Assembly (NCBI GenBank): GCA_016717325.1
Contig: JADKFV010000030.1
Span: 1 to 64,000, forward strand
Origin: Bacteroidota bacterium
Lineage (GTDB): Bacteria > Bacteroidota > Bacteroidia > AKYH767-A > OLB10
Direction of reading: 5' to 3'
DNA length: 64,000 nucleotides
Below are positions 37,535-47,745 of this stretch, one piece after another. Position 1 is the first letter of the stretch. Each line of letters starts with the position of its first letter. Under the pieces are notes generated by a model, which saw only the letters and a list, made by a program, of their open reading frames with translations, searched no databases and was not told the origin of the DNA. Position numbers and translations under genes: made by a program.

Positions 37535-38210
37535 TAAAAAATGGTTGTCCCTTTTAAATTTCAATTACGGCACAAATGAAGGTTTGCAATCTACCATAAA
37601 ATGCCAAAGTTGAATGCTGAAGATTTATTTTCCGTAATCAACTTTATTATTTCAATCAAAACTTTGTCTTTGTTCGATAAACATATCGGCCAACTCGGCC
37701 AAGGTAGAATCGCGCTCCCGGTTACTCGCACACTTATCCTGTGACCAATTTACTAACTTGTGTAAAAAGCATAATTGCAAAAATATAATAGTTTATTCAG
37801 AGTGCTTTACCTTGAATTCTTTTCCGTGCTTGTTTATAAGAATAACCAAATTCATCATTGATGATTTTAATCAGTCAAAAAAACTTAATTAATAAACGTG
37901 CATTAAGCATTGTTTTATGCAGGAAAATTGGTTGAGCTAGATAAAGAAGGTAGTTCAGCAAATGATACTACTAAAGATGAAATAATATTTCAGAGCGATT
38001 TGGTTTGAGGAATACTTTCAGTCGAGTTACATATTCTAAAAATAAACTCTTTACAAAAACAATCATTCGTATATGGTTATGGTTGTGGGTTATATTATAG
38101 CTAAAATAAAAATCGAGAAATAAATAAAAGTACATTGCATTTCATTAATCTGATAACAGTTAAAAAAACTAAAACGACAATTGCTCCGGCTAACTTAAAG
38201 AAAGTCAGGT
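37535..38210. other. Intergenic with possible gene remnants
   Basis: No intact gene was found in 676 bp between the IS and the T9SS gene. A coding-like stretch on the minus strand near 37661-37800 is listed separately. On the plus strand near 37920-38007 a short frame reads AGKLVELDKEGSSANDTTKD and then IIFQSDLV before a stop. It looks like a coding scrap but has no start. Confidence 0.4.
37661..37800 (-). pseudogene. C-terminal remnant of an unknown gene
   Basis: A minus-strand frame of about 46 codons without a start reads LVNWSQDKCASNRERD, then STLAELADMFIEQRQSFD and a stop. Its charged, helical composition is protein-like and unlike random AT-rich DNA. It may be the end of a gene cut by the IS or array rearrangements. 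The family is unknown. Confidence 0.3.
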
Positions 38211-39225
38211 TCAATAATTGATTAATTTAAATGACACGTTAGTTTGATTGTCAAATAATGTGAGAAAATATATTCCGCTTGCAAAATTGCAGATATCTAT
38301 TTCATATTGATTAACAGAAATTCTTGTTAACTTTTTCGAAACAACTCTTCCATACGAATCGATTATTGCAGACTCCATTGCATGAGGAGTCTCATTATCC
38401 TTAAAATCTATTCTATATTTTCCACACATGCCCGTGTATGAACAAGTAACTTTTTGATTAGTCTTTTGGGTTTTCATTTATCCAAATTGGATTATTCGAA
38501 TCGGTATAAACAGTAAATTTTCTATTACCATTATAAGAAAATTTGCACTCCAGCAGTGGACATTTATGATTGTTGGTGTACCAGGTATATTCTTCAGAAA
38601 TATGCTGAATATATCCGCCATTGTAATTTGAATCATTATATAAATCACGCCTATAAACCCGAAGTGCATTAAAAATCCCAAACGGCAAAATCAAAGTACC
38701 CCATCCATCGCATATAGTAGAATCGAAACCTGTTCCATAATAGTGAGAATTAGGCAACATATATTGTGAATGCCAGCGATCGAAATAAAAAGAATCAGTG
38801 AAATTATCGTTGTAGGTAAAAGGGAAATTTAATTTTTTCAGACTATTGCTATCATAGCTCGTTCCGAAACTGTAACCACCTGGCCCTGGTTGAATGTAAT
38901 TATTACCAAGGTAATCAAAAGTGGTGCTGTCTATGTAATAATAAAAAAGCTCCCAAGGCATTCCATATTTAATACTTGAGGTCAGGTTTGTGGAAGTCTG
39001 AGAATATTTATAAACTGGTGGCATAGGAGTATATTGAATATTCAATGTACTTAAATCCCAAGTTACATTTGCTCCTGCCACGCCTTCGGTATGAATGGTA
39101 TCAGGACATTGAAACCATTCAATAGTATCTCCATCCATTGGGAAATCGTTTCTGGTTAAAGTTAGTTGAGCGTTCAAGGTTTGAAACACTGCCATTAAAA
39201 TAACTACTGTGAAGGTTTTTTTCAT
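38211..39225 (-). CDS. Secreted protein, paralogue of the 15-kb T9SS protein (frameshifted)
   Basis: About 337 residues after correction. The signal peptide is VVILMAVFQTLNAQ. The body shares GANVTWDLSTL and DGWGTLILPFGIFNALRV with the protein at 15043-16158. The frame changes near the TTTT at 38464-38467, where one base fewer gives NENPKTNQKVT. The C-terminal part (YRIDFKD, DSYGRVVSKK, ASGIYFLTLFDNQ, FKLINY) is a type A sorting tail, although the usual PNP motif is not readable. Probably surface-exposed; function unknown. Confidence 0.7.
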
Positions 39226-39557
39226 GATTGTTTATATTAAGTAAGACGAAACAAATACTATGCTTTAAACTTTTCGAACGTTTAAGCCTAATATCATCAG
39301 GCTTAAAGTTTATAAATTGCGGATCAACTCTGACTTCTACTTCAATCGAAAGAGATGCAAAACCAATTGATGCTCATTTATCGGTGTGACATATTTGTAA
39401 AAATAAAAAATATACCTTGATGTTTGACAAAACATAGAAAATAAATAATTTATAAATCATTTTGTTTTTTGAGAGACAAGCCTCAACATAAAGAGAAAAA
39501 GAGTCAGCAGCTTTTATCTGAATTTTGCAAATCACTATTTCAAACTTAAAAGCAGTT
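39226..39557. other. Intergenic, one hairpin
   Basis: No gene. TTTAAGCCT (39281-39289) and AGGCTTAAA (39299-39307) form a 9-bp stem with a 9-base loop and no T-run, so it is not a clear terminator. AGTAAGACGAAACA at 39240-39253 repeats the sequence at 18744-18757; both lie upstream of minus-strand genes for secreted proteins. Confidence 0.5.
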
Positions 39558-40364
39558 TTAATAAAAAACTTTCTCTCCAATAATTTTTATGCCATTTCCA
39601 ACTTCAATCTTTTTTCCAATTTCCGTTGCAGGAATGTAACAATCAACTGAAAGGTGATAATGATGGCCAAATTGCTCAAGCATCGACCATTGCGGAAGTG
39701 TAGCAGCACGGTGTCGTGCAAAAGATTTTGGAAAACCATGCAACACTTCGCCCGTTTGTGTATTACGGGTGGGGACAACACATCTTGCACGGGGGCTCAT
39801 TCCAAACACAGTAACATCACCAACTTTAAATTCAATGCCGCTTCCTGCTTTGGTAAATAAACTATCCTCCCAAAATGCCGGAACACCTTCAATTTCTATC
39901 GTTGCTCTGAAACGTTTTCTTGTTTCTTCTAAATCCATATTATCAAACCAAGTTGAAACTTCTTTTAAACTGGAAGTAGAAACAACTGTTACGCCACTAA
40001 TATCGGGAATGTCAATAAATCGTCCGTTTTTATTTTGAAGTAGTACAGTCTTTACTCCGAAATAATCTGTGAGGAAAGATTGTACTGCCAATTTTTCTTT
40101 CTGCAAATGAAAATGCCTCCATGCAGTTTCAGATTCGGGGCGAAGTGAAATGGTTTCCTTTTCAAAATCAACTTGCGATCGTAAAGTGTGAACCAGTTGG
40201 TTTGATTTTCCTATAATAAAATTTCCATCCTCATCGCTAAGCGCATATTCTCTGTCATGCAAAAGACAACCACCCTCCGTTATAAGAGCACTGTGTAGTT
40301 CAATCCCATCAAGTGATTTCACAGGATAAATAGTTATTCTACTCAAAACAGGATCAACCTTCAT
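39558..40364 (-). CDS. MOSC domain protein, YcbX-like
   Basis: 268 residues. The N-terminal beta-barrel starts ITIYPVKSLDGIELHSA with the family block CLLHDREYALSDEDG. The MOSC domain follows, with RFRATIEIEGVPAFWED and ARCVVPTRNTQTGE, where the Cys is the predicted molybdenum-cofactor ligand. Relatives (YcbX, mARC) reduce N-hydroxylated compounds using electrons from a ferredoxin-like partner. This protein lacks the C-terminal 2Fe-2S domain of E. coli YcbX, so a separate electron donor is likely. The gene stands alone, and no molybdenum-cofactor genes are near. Confidence 0.85.
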   Translation of the reverse strand: MKVDPVLSRITIYPVKSLDGIELHSALITEGGCLLHDREYALSDEDGNFIIGKSNQLVHTLRSQVDFEKETISLRPESETAWRHFHLQKEKLAVQSFLTDYFGVKTVLLQNKNGRFIDIPDISGVTVVSTSSLKEVSTWFDNMDLEETRKRFRATIEIEGVPAFWEDSLFTKAGSGIEFKVGDVTVFGMSPRARCVVPTRNTQTGEVLHGFPKSFARHRAATLPQWSMLEQFGHHYHLSVDCYIPATEIGKKIEVGNGIKIIGEKVFY

Positions 40365-40616
40365 AATGATTTAAAAATGTAATTAGCTTGTTGACAAATG
40401 TCAAAATATATTTTGATTTACGATAGTTTATATTTTTGAGTTAGCAGGAGAAATTATTTTTGTTTTCGAATAAGTTGGAATGATGCACAACAAAAGGGTG
40501 AAAAGAAATATTGCCTAATGTGATTTGTTTACAACAAAGGTTAAAACAAAAAATAATAAAACAATGGTTCATAAGCCAAGATGAATATAAATTGTGCTTG
40601 TAAATACGTTTGGTGT

Positions 40617-42867
40617 TTATTGCAATGTCCACCGCACCCCAAAGAAAAATCTGGCTCCCTGCACGCAGCATAATTATAACTTGGGTCAAAAGTATATCCA
40701 TTAGGATTGTTTACAGTTAAGTCTTTGTCGAACGGATCGTGAGGTCGCATGATTGGATTTTTAGGAACGAAGTTTAAAATGTTTTTACTCCACCATAGAA
40801 CTCAATATCGTTTCCAACTTTTTTTGTTGCCTGTAAATTCACCAAGCAAAACCATGGAGATTGCTCAGGTCTGAAATCGTTTGGAAGTACAGGTAAGTAC
40901 ATGGGGCTTTTTACTAAACCGGTTAAATCGAAACTCAAACCTAACTTACTCAAAGTATAACTTGCTGCAAAAGTTGATGAAAATTTTGGTGCAAATTGTT
41001 GTGGCCTTTTTACGTTCACACCTACACTATCACTTTCAATTTGGTAAACATCCATCAGCGTTCCTCCCAAAATAATTTTCAGCCCGTTTGTAAAAGCAAA
41101 ATCTAAATTCAAATTGGCTCCTTTCGAAATAGCGTAGCCTTTTAAATTGTCGTAAATTATTTTGTCAGGATCGGTATTGAAGTCGCCAACAATTTTGTTG
41201 GTGAAGTAGGTATAAAAAGTGCTCATGTCAATTCCAATAAACCCGTTTCTATGATCTATTTGCGTAACATAATTCAGGTTTACATTCCAACTTTGTTCGG
41301 GTCTTAATTTTTCTGCTATCACTACTTCTCTCGCTCCTGTAAGTGCTGCATGGTCTTCGGTAAAAAGATTGACAACTCTATAGCCATTGCCACCACTTAA
41401 GCGAATGGTGTGGTTGTTATTGGGGCGGAATTTGAAACTTAATCGTGGTGTAAAAATATTTCCATGTTCGTTGTTGTGGTCGTAGCGCATACCAACAAGT
41501 GTTGTGAGTTTTTTATTTATTGTCCATTCGTCCTGCACAAACAAACCGGGTAAAATAGTTAGCTGCGGTTTATTTGTCGGATTCAAAGTATCGGTTGTTG
41601 CAGTTGCCGGTGAATTATCATCATACGAAATGAAACGAAAAGGAACACCAAAAAGTAAACTGTGCTTACCAATAGTTTTATCCCAAAGCAATTGAGAAAA
41701 AGCCGTGTGTTGCGATGCCTTATATTTTATAGTTCCATAATAGCTATCCTGATAATGGTAGTTGTAAGAATATTCCACACGAATATTTTGATGCTTAACA
41801 GGCAAACCATACACACCAATTACTTCGGCCCGGTTGGTATAAATACTCTCGCCATATATACTGTCGGTTCCTCTAAATTCGGGTGTCCAGGTAGTTTGTC
41901 CACCCCACCGGTTTTCATAAATAAATCTTGCTGCAATTGAAACAGGCTTTCCACTTTTGCGTTCAAAATTCCATTTATTAAAAATTGAAATTCTTTTTTG
42001 CAGCGTTACATCTGTAAAGCCGTCATTATTTATATCGTGAATGGTGTTGAAATAAAAACCATTGATGCCTAACAACGAGCTTGCTTTTTTGACTTTAAAT
42101 TTTGCTGTCACATCTGCATTGTATTCATTCCAGGTTGTGCCCGCAATATCAACTTTCAAAACAGGTGCTGTAACAGGGTCTTTGGTAATGATGTTTATTA
42201 AACCGCCAACAGCTTCGCTTCCATATAATGCAGATGCAGGGCCTTTTACAATTTCAATACGCTTTACCATGCTGTTGGGAATTCCAGCCAAACCATAAAC
42301 TGTTGAAAGGGAAGAAACAATTGGCATACCATCAATAAGCACCATTGTATACGGGCCTTCCATCCCATTAATGTGTATGTCGCCTGTACTGCATACATTG
42401 CAATTGAGCTGCGGCTGCACACCGTTTACCATTGTAAGGGCTTCAAAAATATTTGGTGTCGGATTTTTTTTGAAGAAAACCGGATTATAAACTTCAACAG
42501 GAATGGGACTATCCAGCTTAGAAGTTTCTTTCATGGTGCCCGAAACCACTACTTCTTTTATTGTGCCTGCACTTACATTTAAGTTGAATTTGTAAATGGT
42601 TTTTGTGGCTGTGAGTTGAATGGTGTCGGCTCTATAACCCAAATATGTAGCAATAAGTTTTCCGTTTTCGTGAGCCTTTGGTATTTCCAATTTGAAATAG
42701 CCGTTGTTGTCGGTAGTTGCACCTATGGCTGTTCCCAATAATTGCACATTGCTGTATTGTAAAGCTTCGGTGGTTTGCCTGTCCCTTACGCTTCCACTTA
42801 TGCTTCGGCTTTGGGCTTTAGCAGTTATGGTTGCGATAGTAAGTAAAAAGAGTACAAAATTTTTCAT
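40617..42867 (-). CDS. TonB-dependent receptor with CarboxypepD_reg domain (frameshifted at the C-terminus)
   Basis: About 750 residues after correction. The start is the ATG at 42865-42867 (MKNFVLFLLTIATITAKAQ, signal peptide). A CarboxypepD_reg domain follows (ISGSVRDRQTTEALQYSNV), then the plug (NIFEALTMVNGVQPQ, GMEGPYTMVLIDGMP, RIEIVKGPASALYGSEAVGG) and a 22-strand barrel. The frame is lost at TTTTT 40782-40786; one more base gives YGGVKNILNFVPKNP. A further shift near 40664 leads to VQGARFFFGVRWTLQ and a stop at 40617-40619. A DtxR/MntR-type gene diverges upstream, with a matching operator 33 bp before the start, so uptake of an iron or manganese complex is likely. Confidence 0.85.
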
Positions 42868-42899
42868 CCAGAATAATTGTTCTGCCGGCAAAAGTAATA

Positions 42900-42917
42900 T
42901 GTTAGACTTATCTAACA
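42900..42917. promoter_or_regulatory. Probable DtxR/MntR operator
   Basis: TGTTAGA-CTTA-TCTAACA is a perfect 7-4-7 inverted repeat in the gap between the TonB receptor and the DtxR/MntR-type regulator. It lies 33 bp from the receptor start and 65 bp from the regulator start. Its TTAG...CTAA architecture fits metal-repressor boxes of this family. Confidence 0.65.
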
Positions 42918-42982
42918 AATTTGTTTTGAAAATAATTTATATAAGTTTGAATGGTTGAGATGTCAATTCATATATTTGCCCT

Positions 42983-43639
42983 ATGAATTCACTGATAGAA
43001 GAAAATTATTTAAAAGCACTGTTCAACCTGTCGAATAGCAAAGGCGAGGTGAATGTGAACGAGTTGAGTAAACGGCTGGAAATAAAAATGCCTACTGTTA
43101 CCAGCATGATGAAAAAACTTTCAGAAAAAAAACTTGTACTTTATGAAAGCTACAAACCCTTGCGCCTCACCGAGAAAGGGAAAAAAGAAGCGGCTATTGT
43201 TATTCGCAAACATCGCCTTACCGAAATGTTTTTGGTACAAAAAATGGGGTTTGGCTGGGAAGATGTTCACCCCATTGCCGAACAGGTAGAACATATACAA
43301 TCGCCTTTATTTTTCGATAAGATGGATGAGTTGCTTGGCTTTCCAAAACTAGATCCTCATGGCTCCCCTATTCCCGATAAGAATGGCAAAGTGATTTGGA
43401 AAGAATTCAACAAGCTGAGCGAATGTAAAAGTGGCGACACCATAAAGTTAACAGCAGTAATAAATACTTCGGGCGAGTTTCTGAAATTTTTAAATAGTCG
43501 CGAACTCAGCCTGGGTTTGAAACTGAAAATAAAATCGGTAGAACCGTTCGACAAAACCATGATTGTGAGCTATGGAAAACGACCTTCAGAAACTTTGAGC
43601 CACACGGTTTGCGAAAGATTACTTGTTGAGAAAATTTAA
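42983..43639 (+). CDS. DtxR/MntR family metal-dependent transcriptional regulator
   Basis: 218 residues. The N-terminal winged helix reads EENYLKALFNLSNSKGEVNVNELSKR with MPTVTSMMKKLSEKKL as recognition region. The dimerisation and metal-binding region follows (HRLTEMFLVQKMGFGWEDVHPIAEQVEHI), with His and Glu residues at expected sites. A FeoA/SH3-like C-terminal domain (KSGDTIKLTAVINTS; LSLGLKLKI) is present. With Fe or Mn bound it should repress target genes. It diverges from the TonB receptor and shares the palindrome between them. Confidence 0.88.
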   Translation: MNSLIEENYLKALFNLSNSKGEVNVNELSKRLEIKMPTVTSMMKKLSEKKLVLYESYKPLRLTEKGKKEAAIVIRKHRLTEMFLVQKMGFGWEDVHPIAEQVEHIQSPLFFDKMDELLGFPKLDPHGSPIPDKNGKVIWKEFNKLSECKSGDTIKLTAVINTSGEFLKFLNSRELSLGLKLKIKSVEPFDKTMIVSYGKRPSETLSHTVCERLLVEKI

Positions 43640-43667
43640 AACTGATGGAATTTCAGAATGGTATTTC

Positions 43668-44225
43668 TTACAGCGTGAAAAGAAACATCACAAAAACGCA
43701 TAGCCACACAAAATCGACAAATTGCCATTAGATGGTAAACAGTTGTAGTTTGGTGCGGTTAGATTTGTCGCTGAGAAATAAAAGGGCTTTTGCAACATTG
43801 CCTGTTGCATGAAATATTTGAAAATTGAAGTACCCAAATGCGCCCAACCCTGCAACAATATGCAACATATGAAAGCCCGAAATAATAAAAAGGAAAGTAA
43901 CACCGGGGTTCGAAATTACGAGGTAACCGGCATCGGCCAACATTTTCCATCCTATAAATTGTGTGATGCAAAATGCAATGTCCAGTATAAATGCAGAGAG
44001 CATGGATATTTGTAAATCGCGGAGTTCATCGTTTTTAAATGCGCGCAGGCAACGGCTTAGTGCAAAGCTGCTAAATAGTAATATAATGGTGCTGAGTGTA
44101 AATGTGCGCGGTAACTGAAAGTGTTGCGATACGCCTGAACTGGAAACGCGAATGGCATAAAGAAAAACGATTGAGAGAAAAATAAGTGTGCTGCCTACCA
44201 TAGCAATAAACAGGAGCAATAACAC
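43668..44225 (-). pseudogene. Cytochrome c oxidase subunit III copy, decayed
   Basis: The sequence 43668-44215 is a near-copy of 47168-47714. Four or five hydrophobic helices are intact (RTFTLSTIILLFSSFAL, AFILDIAFCITQFIGW, FLFIISGFHMLHIVAGLG). A TAA at 43728-43730 replaces the TAT of the sister copy and removes the last 20 residues, and the adjacent His of YWHFVD has become Gln (CAA). Homology stops at 44215, so the original N-terminus is also missing. Both defects are substitutions rather than homopolymer slips, so decay looks real. Confidence 0.8.
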
Positions 44226-44516
44226 CGCATAAAGATCTTTTTGACCACGCTTGTTGCTATGTGTTACTCCTAATCAAATGTTTGCACAAAAATGTAAAAG
44301 CATATATTTCCTAATAAAGAATGTTTAGCAGTTTAGTGGTATTGATATCAAAGCATACCGTTTTGCTTCAAATTTTCTCTAATCAAAATGAAAAAATAAA
44401 ACTGCAATTAAAAGTATGTTAACAAATTTATTCATAAACAAAATAAAAATAGTTTGCTTTTTATTTGAGAATGCATTTATATTGTGACTCCATTTAAATC
44501 TTTAAAAACAAAAATT

Positions 44517-46718
44517 ATGTTTAAAAAAATCGTCCTCGCTTCTGCAGTAGCATTATTTATGGGTGTAGCTGCCCAATCGCAACATAGTCACCGCAATTGT
44601 GGTACTATGGATGCTCTCAAAGAGCAATTGCAAAACGATCCTACGTTAAAGCAACGTATGGATGCTCAAGAAAGAGATATTGCTACATATGTGCAGCAAA
44701 ATCAAAATGTAAAAACAAATGCGATAACTACTATACCGGTAGTATTTCACATATTGTACAACACCGCAGCACAAAATATTTCAGATGCGCGCATTTTTGC
44801 GCAGCTCGATGTGATGAACAAAGATTTTGCCCGCCTAAATGCTGATGCCGGAAATACCCCTGGCGTATTTTCGGGAATAGCATCTGCTACCAATATTCAG
44901 TTTTGTTTAGCACAGCGCGATCCTAATGGTGCTGCTACTACTGGTATTGTGCGTAAAGCCACAACGGTTACTTCATTTGGATCTGCGGGCAATCCCATGA
45001 AATTTTCTGCCTCGGGTGGTGCCGATGCCTGGCCTACAGGTACTTACCTCAATTTTTGGGTTTGTAACTTAGGTGGTGGATTGTTAGGCTATGCACAGTT
45101 TCCGGGCGGCACTGCCAATACAGATGGTGTTGTTTGTCTCACAGGTAGCGTTGGTGGGCCATCGGCACCCGGCACTTCCACGCCATACAACTTAGGCCGC
45201 ACAGCAACCCACGAAGTAGGTCACTGGCTTAACTTAAGCCATATTTGGGGCGATGCAAATTGCGGAAACGATCAAGTAGCTGATACACCAACTCAACAAA
45301 CTTCAAATTTTGGTTGCCCAACATTTCCAAAGGTTACATGCGGCAATGGCCCAAATGGCGATATGTTTATGAACTACATGGACTATGTGGATGATGCATG
45401 TATGAATGCATTTACAGCAGGTCAAAGTCTACGCATTGATGCTACAATAAATGGAGCGCGTGCATCGCTAAAAACATCACTAGGTTGCACACCTCCAAAT
45501 GGCGGTTGCGGCACACCTGCATCATTATCGGCATCGGCCATCACATCAACTACTGTTACATTAAATTGGGCAGCTGTACCGGGTGCTTCTTCATACAATG
45601 TACAATACCGTGTGGTAGGCGCAGGTGTATGGATAAATACTACATCGGCTACAAACAGCAAAGGGCTTACAGGCCTGGTTGCCTCCACAAATTATGAATA
45701 TAGGGTGCAGGCAGTTTGCAATGGTGCAACAAGTGCTTACAGCAGCATAGGCAATTATACTACTTCATCTTCGGGTGGTTGTGGCGTTCCTAATTCATTA
45801 TCGGCCACATCTATCACATCAACCACTGCAACATTAAATTGGTCGGCCACACTGGGTGCCCTTTCTTATAAGATACAGTATCGCGTGGTGGGTGCTACTA
45901 TTTGGGTAAACACAACGTCAACTCTCAACACTAAACCTATTGCAGGTTTGGTTGCCTCTACTAACTACCAGTATAGGGTACGCACTGTTTGCGCGGGAGG
46001 AGTACAATCAGCGTTCAGTGCCATAAGCACATTCACAACCTCAGCTCCGGGTGGCAATTGTGCAAATTCGTACGAACCTAATAATACGAATACCACCTTT
46101 ACAGTCATTAATCCAAGTACCGACATTTATTCTATGATAGGTACGAGCACAGATGTTGACTGGTATAAATTTAATACTGTATCGCCAAATATTAAAATTA
46201 AAGCAACCTTATCGCAATTGCCATTCGACTATGACTTGGAGTTATATAGCTATGGAAATGTGTTGCTTGCATCATCGCTACTTGCCGGCACAAGCGATGA
46301 AAATGTTATTCGCAATGGAACTGCTAGCGGTTCATTCAAACTGCGTGTGTTTGGTTTCAACGGTGCATTCAGCGCATCAAGTTGCTACAAGTTGCGCGTA
46401 AATGTTAGCAGCACAAACTGGACTGCAATGATGCCACTTAATGAGCGTAATCCAAAGGTAGCAGAAGAACTAGACATCAATGCATATCCAAATCCTACAA
46501 CAAGCGACATTGCATTTGTATTTAGAAGCGATGTGGAAGGTAAAGGCACAATTGTTATTACCGATATCACAGGCCGACAAGTACACAGCGTAAACATCAA
46601 TGTGATTGAAGGTACCAATACTGCTACAATGAACATCGAATCGTTAACAGAGGGTGTATACGTTGCACAGATATATACAGGCAGCGAAGTTTTAAAAGTT
46701 AAAATAGTAAAAGAATAA
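44517..46718 (+). CDS. M43 zinc metalloprotease (cytophagalysin/pappalysin-like) with T9SS type A tail
   Basis: 733 residues from the ATG at 44517, which is followed by a signal peptide (IVLASAVALFMGVAAQ). The protease domain has HEVGHWLNLSH, a metzincin zinc site with three His, and MNYMDYVDD as Met-turn. Two fibronectin III repeats follow (each starting CG.P.SLSA..ITSTT.TLNW), then a PPC-like domain (YEPNNTNTTFTV) and a type A sorting tail (DINAYPNPTTSDIAFVF, ending LKVKIVKE). It is a secreted endopeptidase, probably for protein scavenging. It is flanked by two copies of an oxidase subunit gene, and a strong terminator follows. Confidence 0.92.
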   Translation: MFKKIVLASAVALFMGVAAQSQHSHRNCGTMDALKEQLQNDPTLKQRMDAQERDIATYVQQNQNVKTNAITTIPVVFHILYNTAAQNISDARIFAQLDVMNKDFARLNADAGNTPGVFSGIASATNIQFCLAQRDPNGAATTGIVRKATTVTSFGSAGNPMKFSASGGADAWPTGTYLNFWVCNLGGGLLGYAQFPGGTANTDGVVCLTGSVGGPSAPGTSTPYNLGRTATHEVGHWLNLSHIWGDANCGNDQVADTPTQQTSNFGCPTFPKVTCGNGPNGDMFMNYMDYVDDACMNAFTAGQSLRIDATINGARASLKTSLGCTPPNGGCGTPASLSASAITSTTVTLNWAAVPGASSYNVQYRVVGAGVWINTTSATNSKGLTGLVASTNYEYRVQAVCNGATSAYSSIGNYTTSSSGGCGVPNSLSATSITSTTATLNWSATLGALSYKIQYRVVGATIWVNTTSTLNTKPIAGLVASTNYQYRVRTVCAGGVQSAFSAISTFTTSAPGGNCANSYEPNNTNTTFTVINPSTDIYSMIGTSTDVDWYKFNTVSPNIKIKATLSQLPFDYDLELYSYGNVLLASSLLAGTSDENVIRNGTASGSFKLRVFGFNGAFSASSCYKLRVNVSSTNWTAMMPLNERNPKVAEELDINAYPNPTTSDIAFVFRSDVEGKGTIVITDITGRQVHSVNINVIEGTNTATMNIESLTEGVYVAQIYTGSEVLKVKIVKE

Positions 46719-46736
46719 TACGAGTTTTTCTAATAC

Positions 46737-46768
46737 AAAAAACCCCGAGCAATCGGGGTTTTTTTTTG
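46737..46768 (+). terminator. Terminator of the M43 protease gene
   Basis: CCCCGA-GCAA-TCGGGG with a preceding A-run and a run of nine T starts 19 bp after the stop codon. Confidence 0.9.
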
Positions 46769-47167
46769 CCCCACTTTTTTTTTGACGGGAGGCGGTGGCC
46801 TCTCCGTTTACCGTGTGTCGCCACACGGCAATAAATACCACATTCTAAGAACCAATACCCCACCACCCGAAAGTAAATATACCGAAGTTTAAATTGCTAT
46901 TCTGGGCTCAATGCCATCGAAACGGATATTGGCAAAAGGTTATAGCCCAATAAATTAAAAATCAGGATTATATTGAAACACAAACACTTTAGTATCAATA
47001 GTCATCGATTATATTGGTTGTAGTAACGATATAATGCACCCAACCCAATTACAAAGTTGTTGAAAATGATTACCATCAATACCATTATTGATTGCGAAGA
47101 TTGAAAAGAAGAATGCAGAAACTTACAGCTGTCGCAAATATTAATTTGAATTAAAATGCGATTTTTT
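46769..47167. other. Intergenic, no gene seen
   Basis: It holds one hairpin, CCGTGTG-TCGC-CACACGG at 46811-46828, followed by AT-rich sequence. No gene or repeated element was recognised. Confidence 0.5.
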
Positions 47168-47745
47168 TTACAGCGTGAAAAGAAACATCACAAAAACGCA
47201 AAGCCACACAAAATCGACAAAGTGCCAATAGATGGTGAACAGTTGAAGTTTGGTGCGGTTAGAATTGTCGTTGAGAAATAAGAGGGCTTTTGCAACATTG
47301 CCTGTTGCATGAAATATTTGAAAATTGAGGTAACCAAACGCGCCCAACCCTGCAACAATATGCAACATATGAAAGCCCGAAATAATAAAAAGGAAGGTAA
47401 CACCGGGGTTCGAAATTACGAGGTAACCGGCATCGGCCAACATTTTCCATCCTATAAATTGTGTGATGCAAAATGCAATGGCCAGTATAAATGCAGAGAG
47501 CATGGATATTTGCAAATCGCGGAGTTCATCGCTTTTAAATGCGCGCAGGCAACAGCTTAGTGCAAAGCTACTAAAGAGTAATATAATGGTGCTAAGTGTA
47601 AATGTGCGTGGTAATTGAAAGTGTTGCGATACGCCTGAACTGGAAACGCGAATGGCATAAAGAAAAACGAGTGAGAGAAAATAAGTGTGCTGCCAACCAT
47701 AGCAAAAAACAGGAAGGTTTTGAAAGGATGCATTTTTTTCGACAT
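47168..47745 (-). CDS. Cytochrome c oxidase subunit III family protein (1-base deletion)
   Basis: About 192 residues after correction, starting MSKKMHPFKTFLFFAMVGS. It has five hydrophobic helices and the subunit III end YWHFVDFVWLCVFVMFLF. The A4 run at 47678-47681 is A5 in the sister copy (44178-44182); restoring it gives STLIFLSLVFLYAI. Short five-helix subunit III forms are common in Bacteroidota terminal oxidases. It belongs to the inner-membrane haem-copper oxidase. No other oxidase subunit is adjacent, which is unusual for this gene. Confidence 0.82.

Noticed and set aside
42868..42918. Upstream start for the TonB receptor adding 17 residues
   Set aside because: It would place the DtxR/MntR palindrome in coding sequence and put a non-signal stretch before the signal peptide at 42867.
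44484..44516. Start 11 codons upstream of the M43 protease ATG
   Set aside because: The added residues precede a complete signal peptide that begins at 44517.
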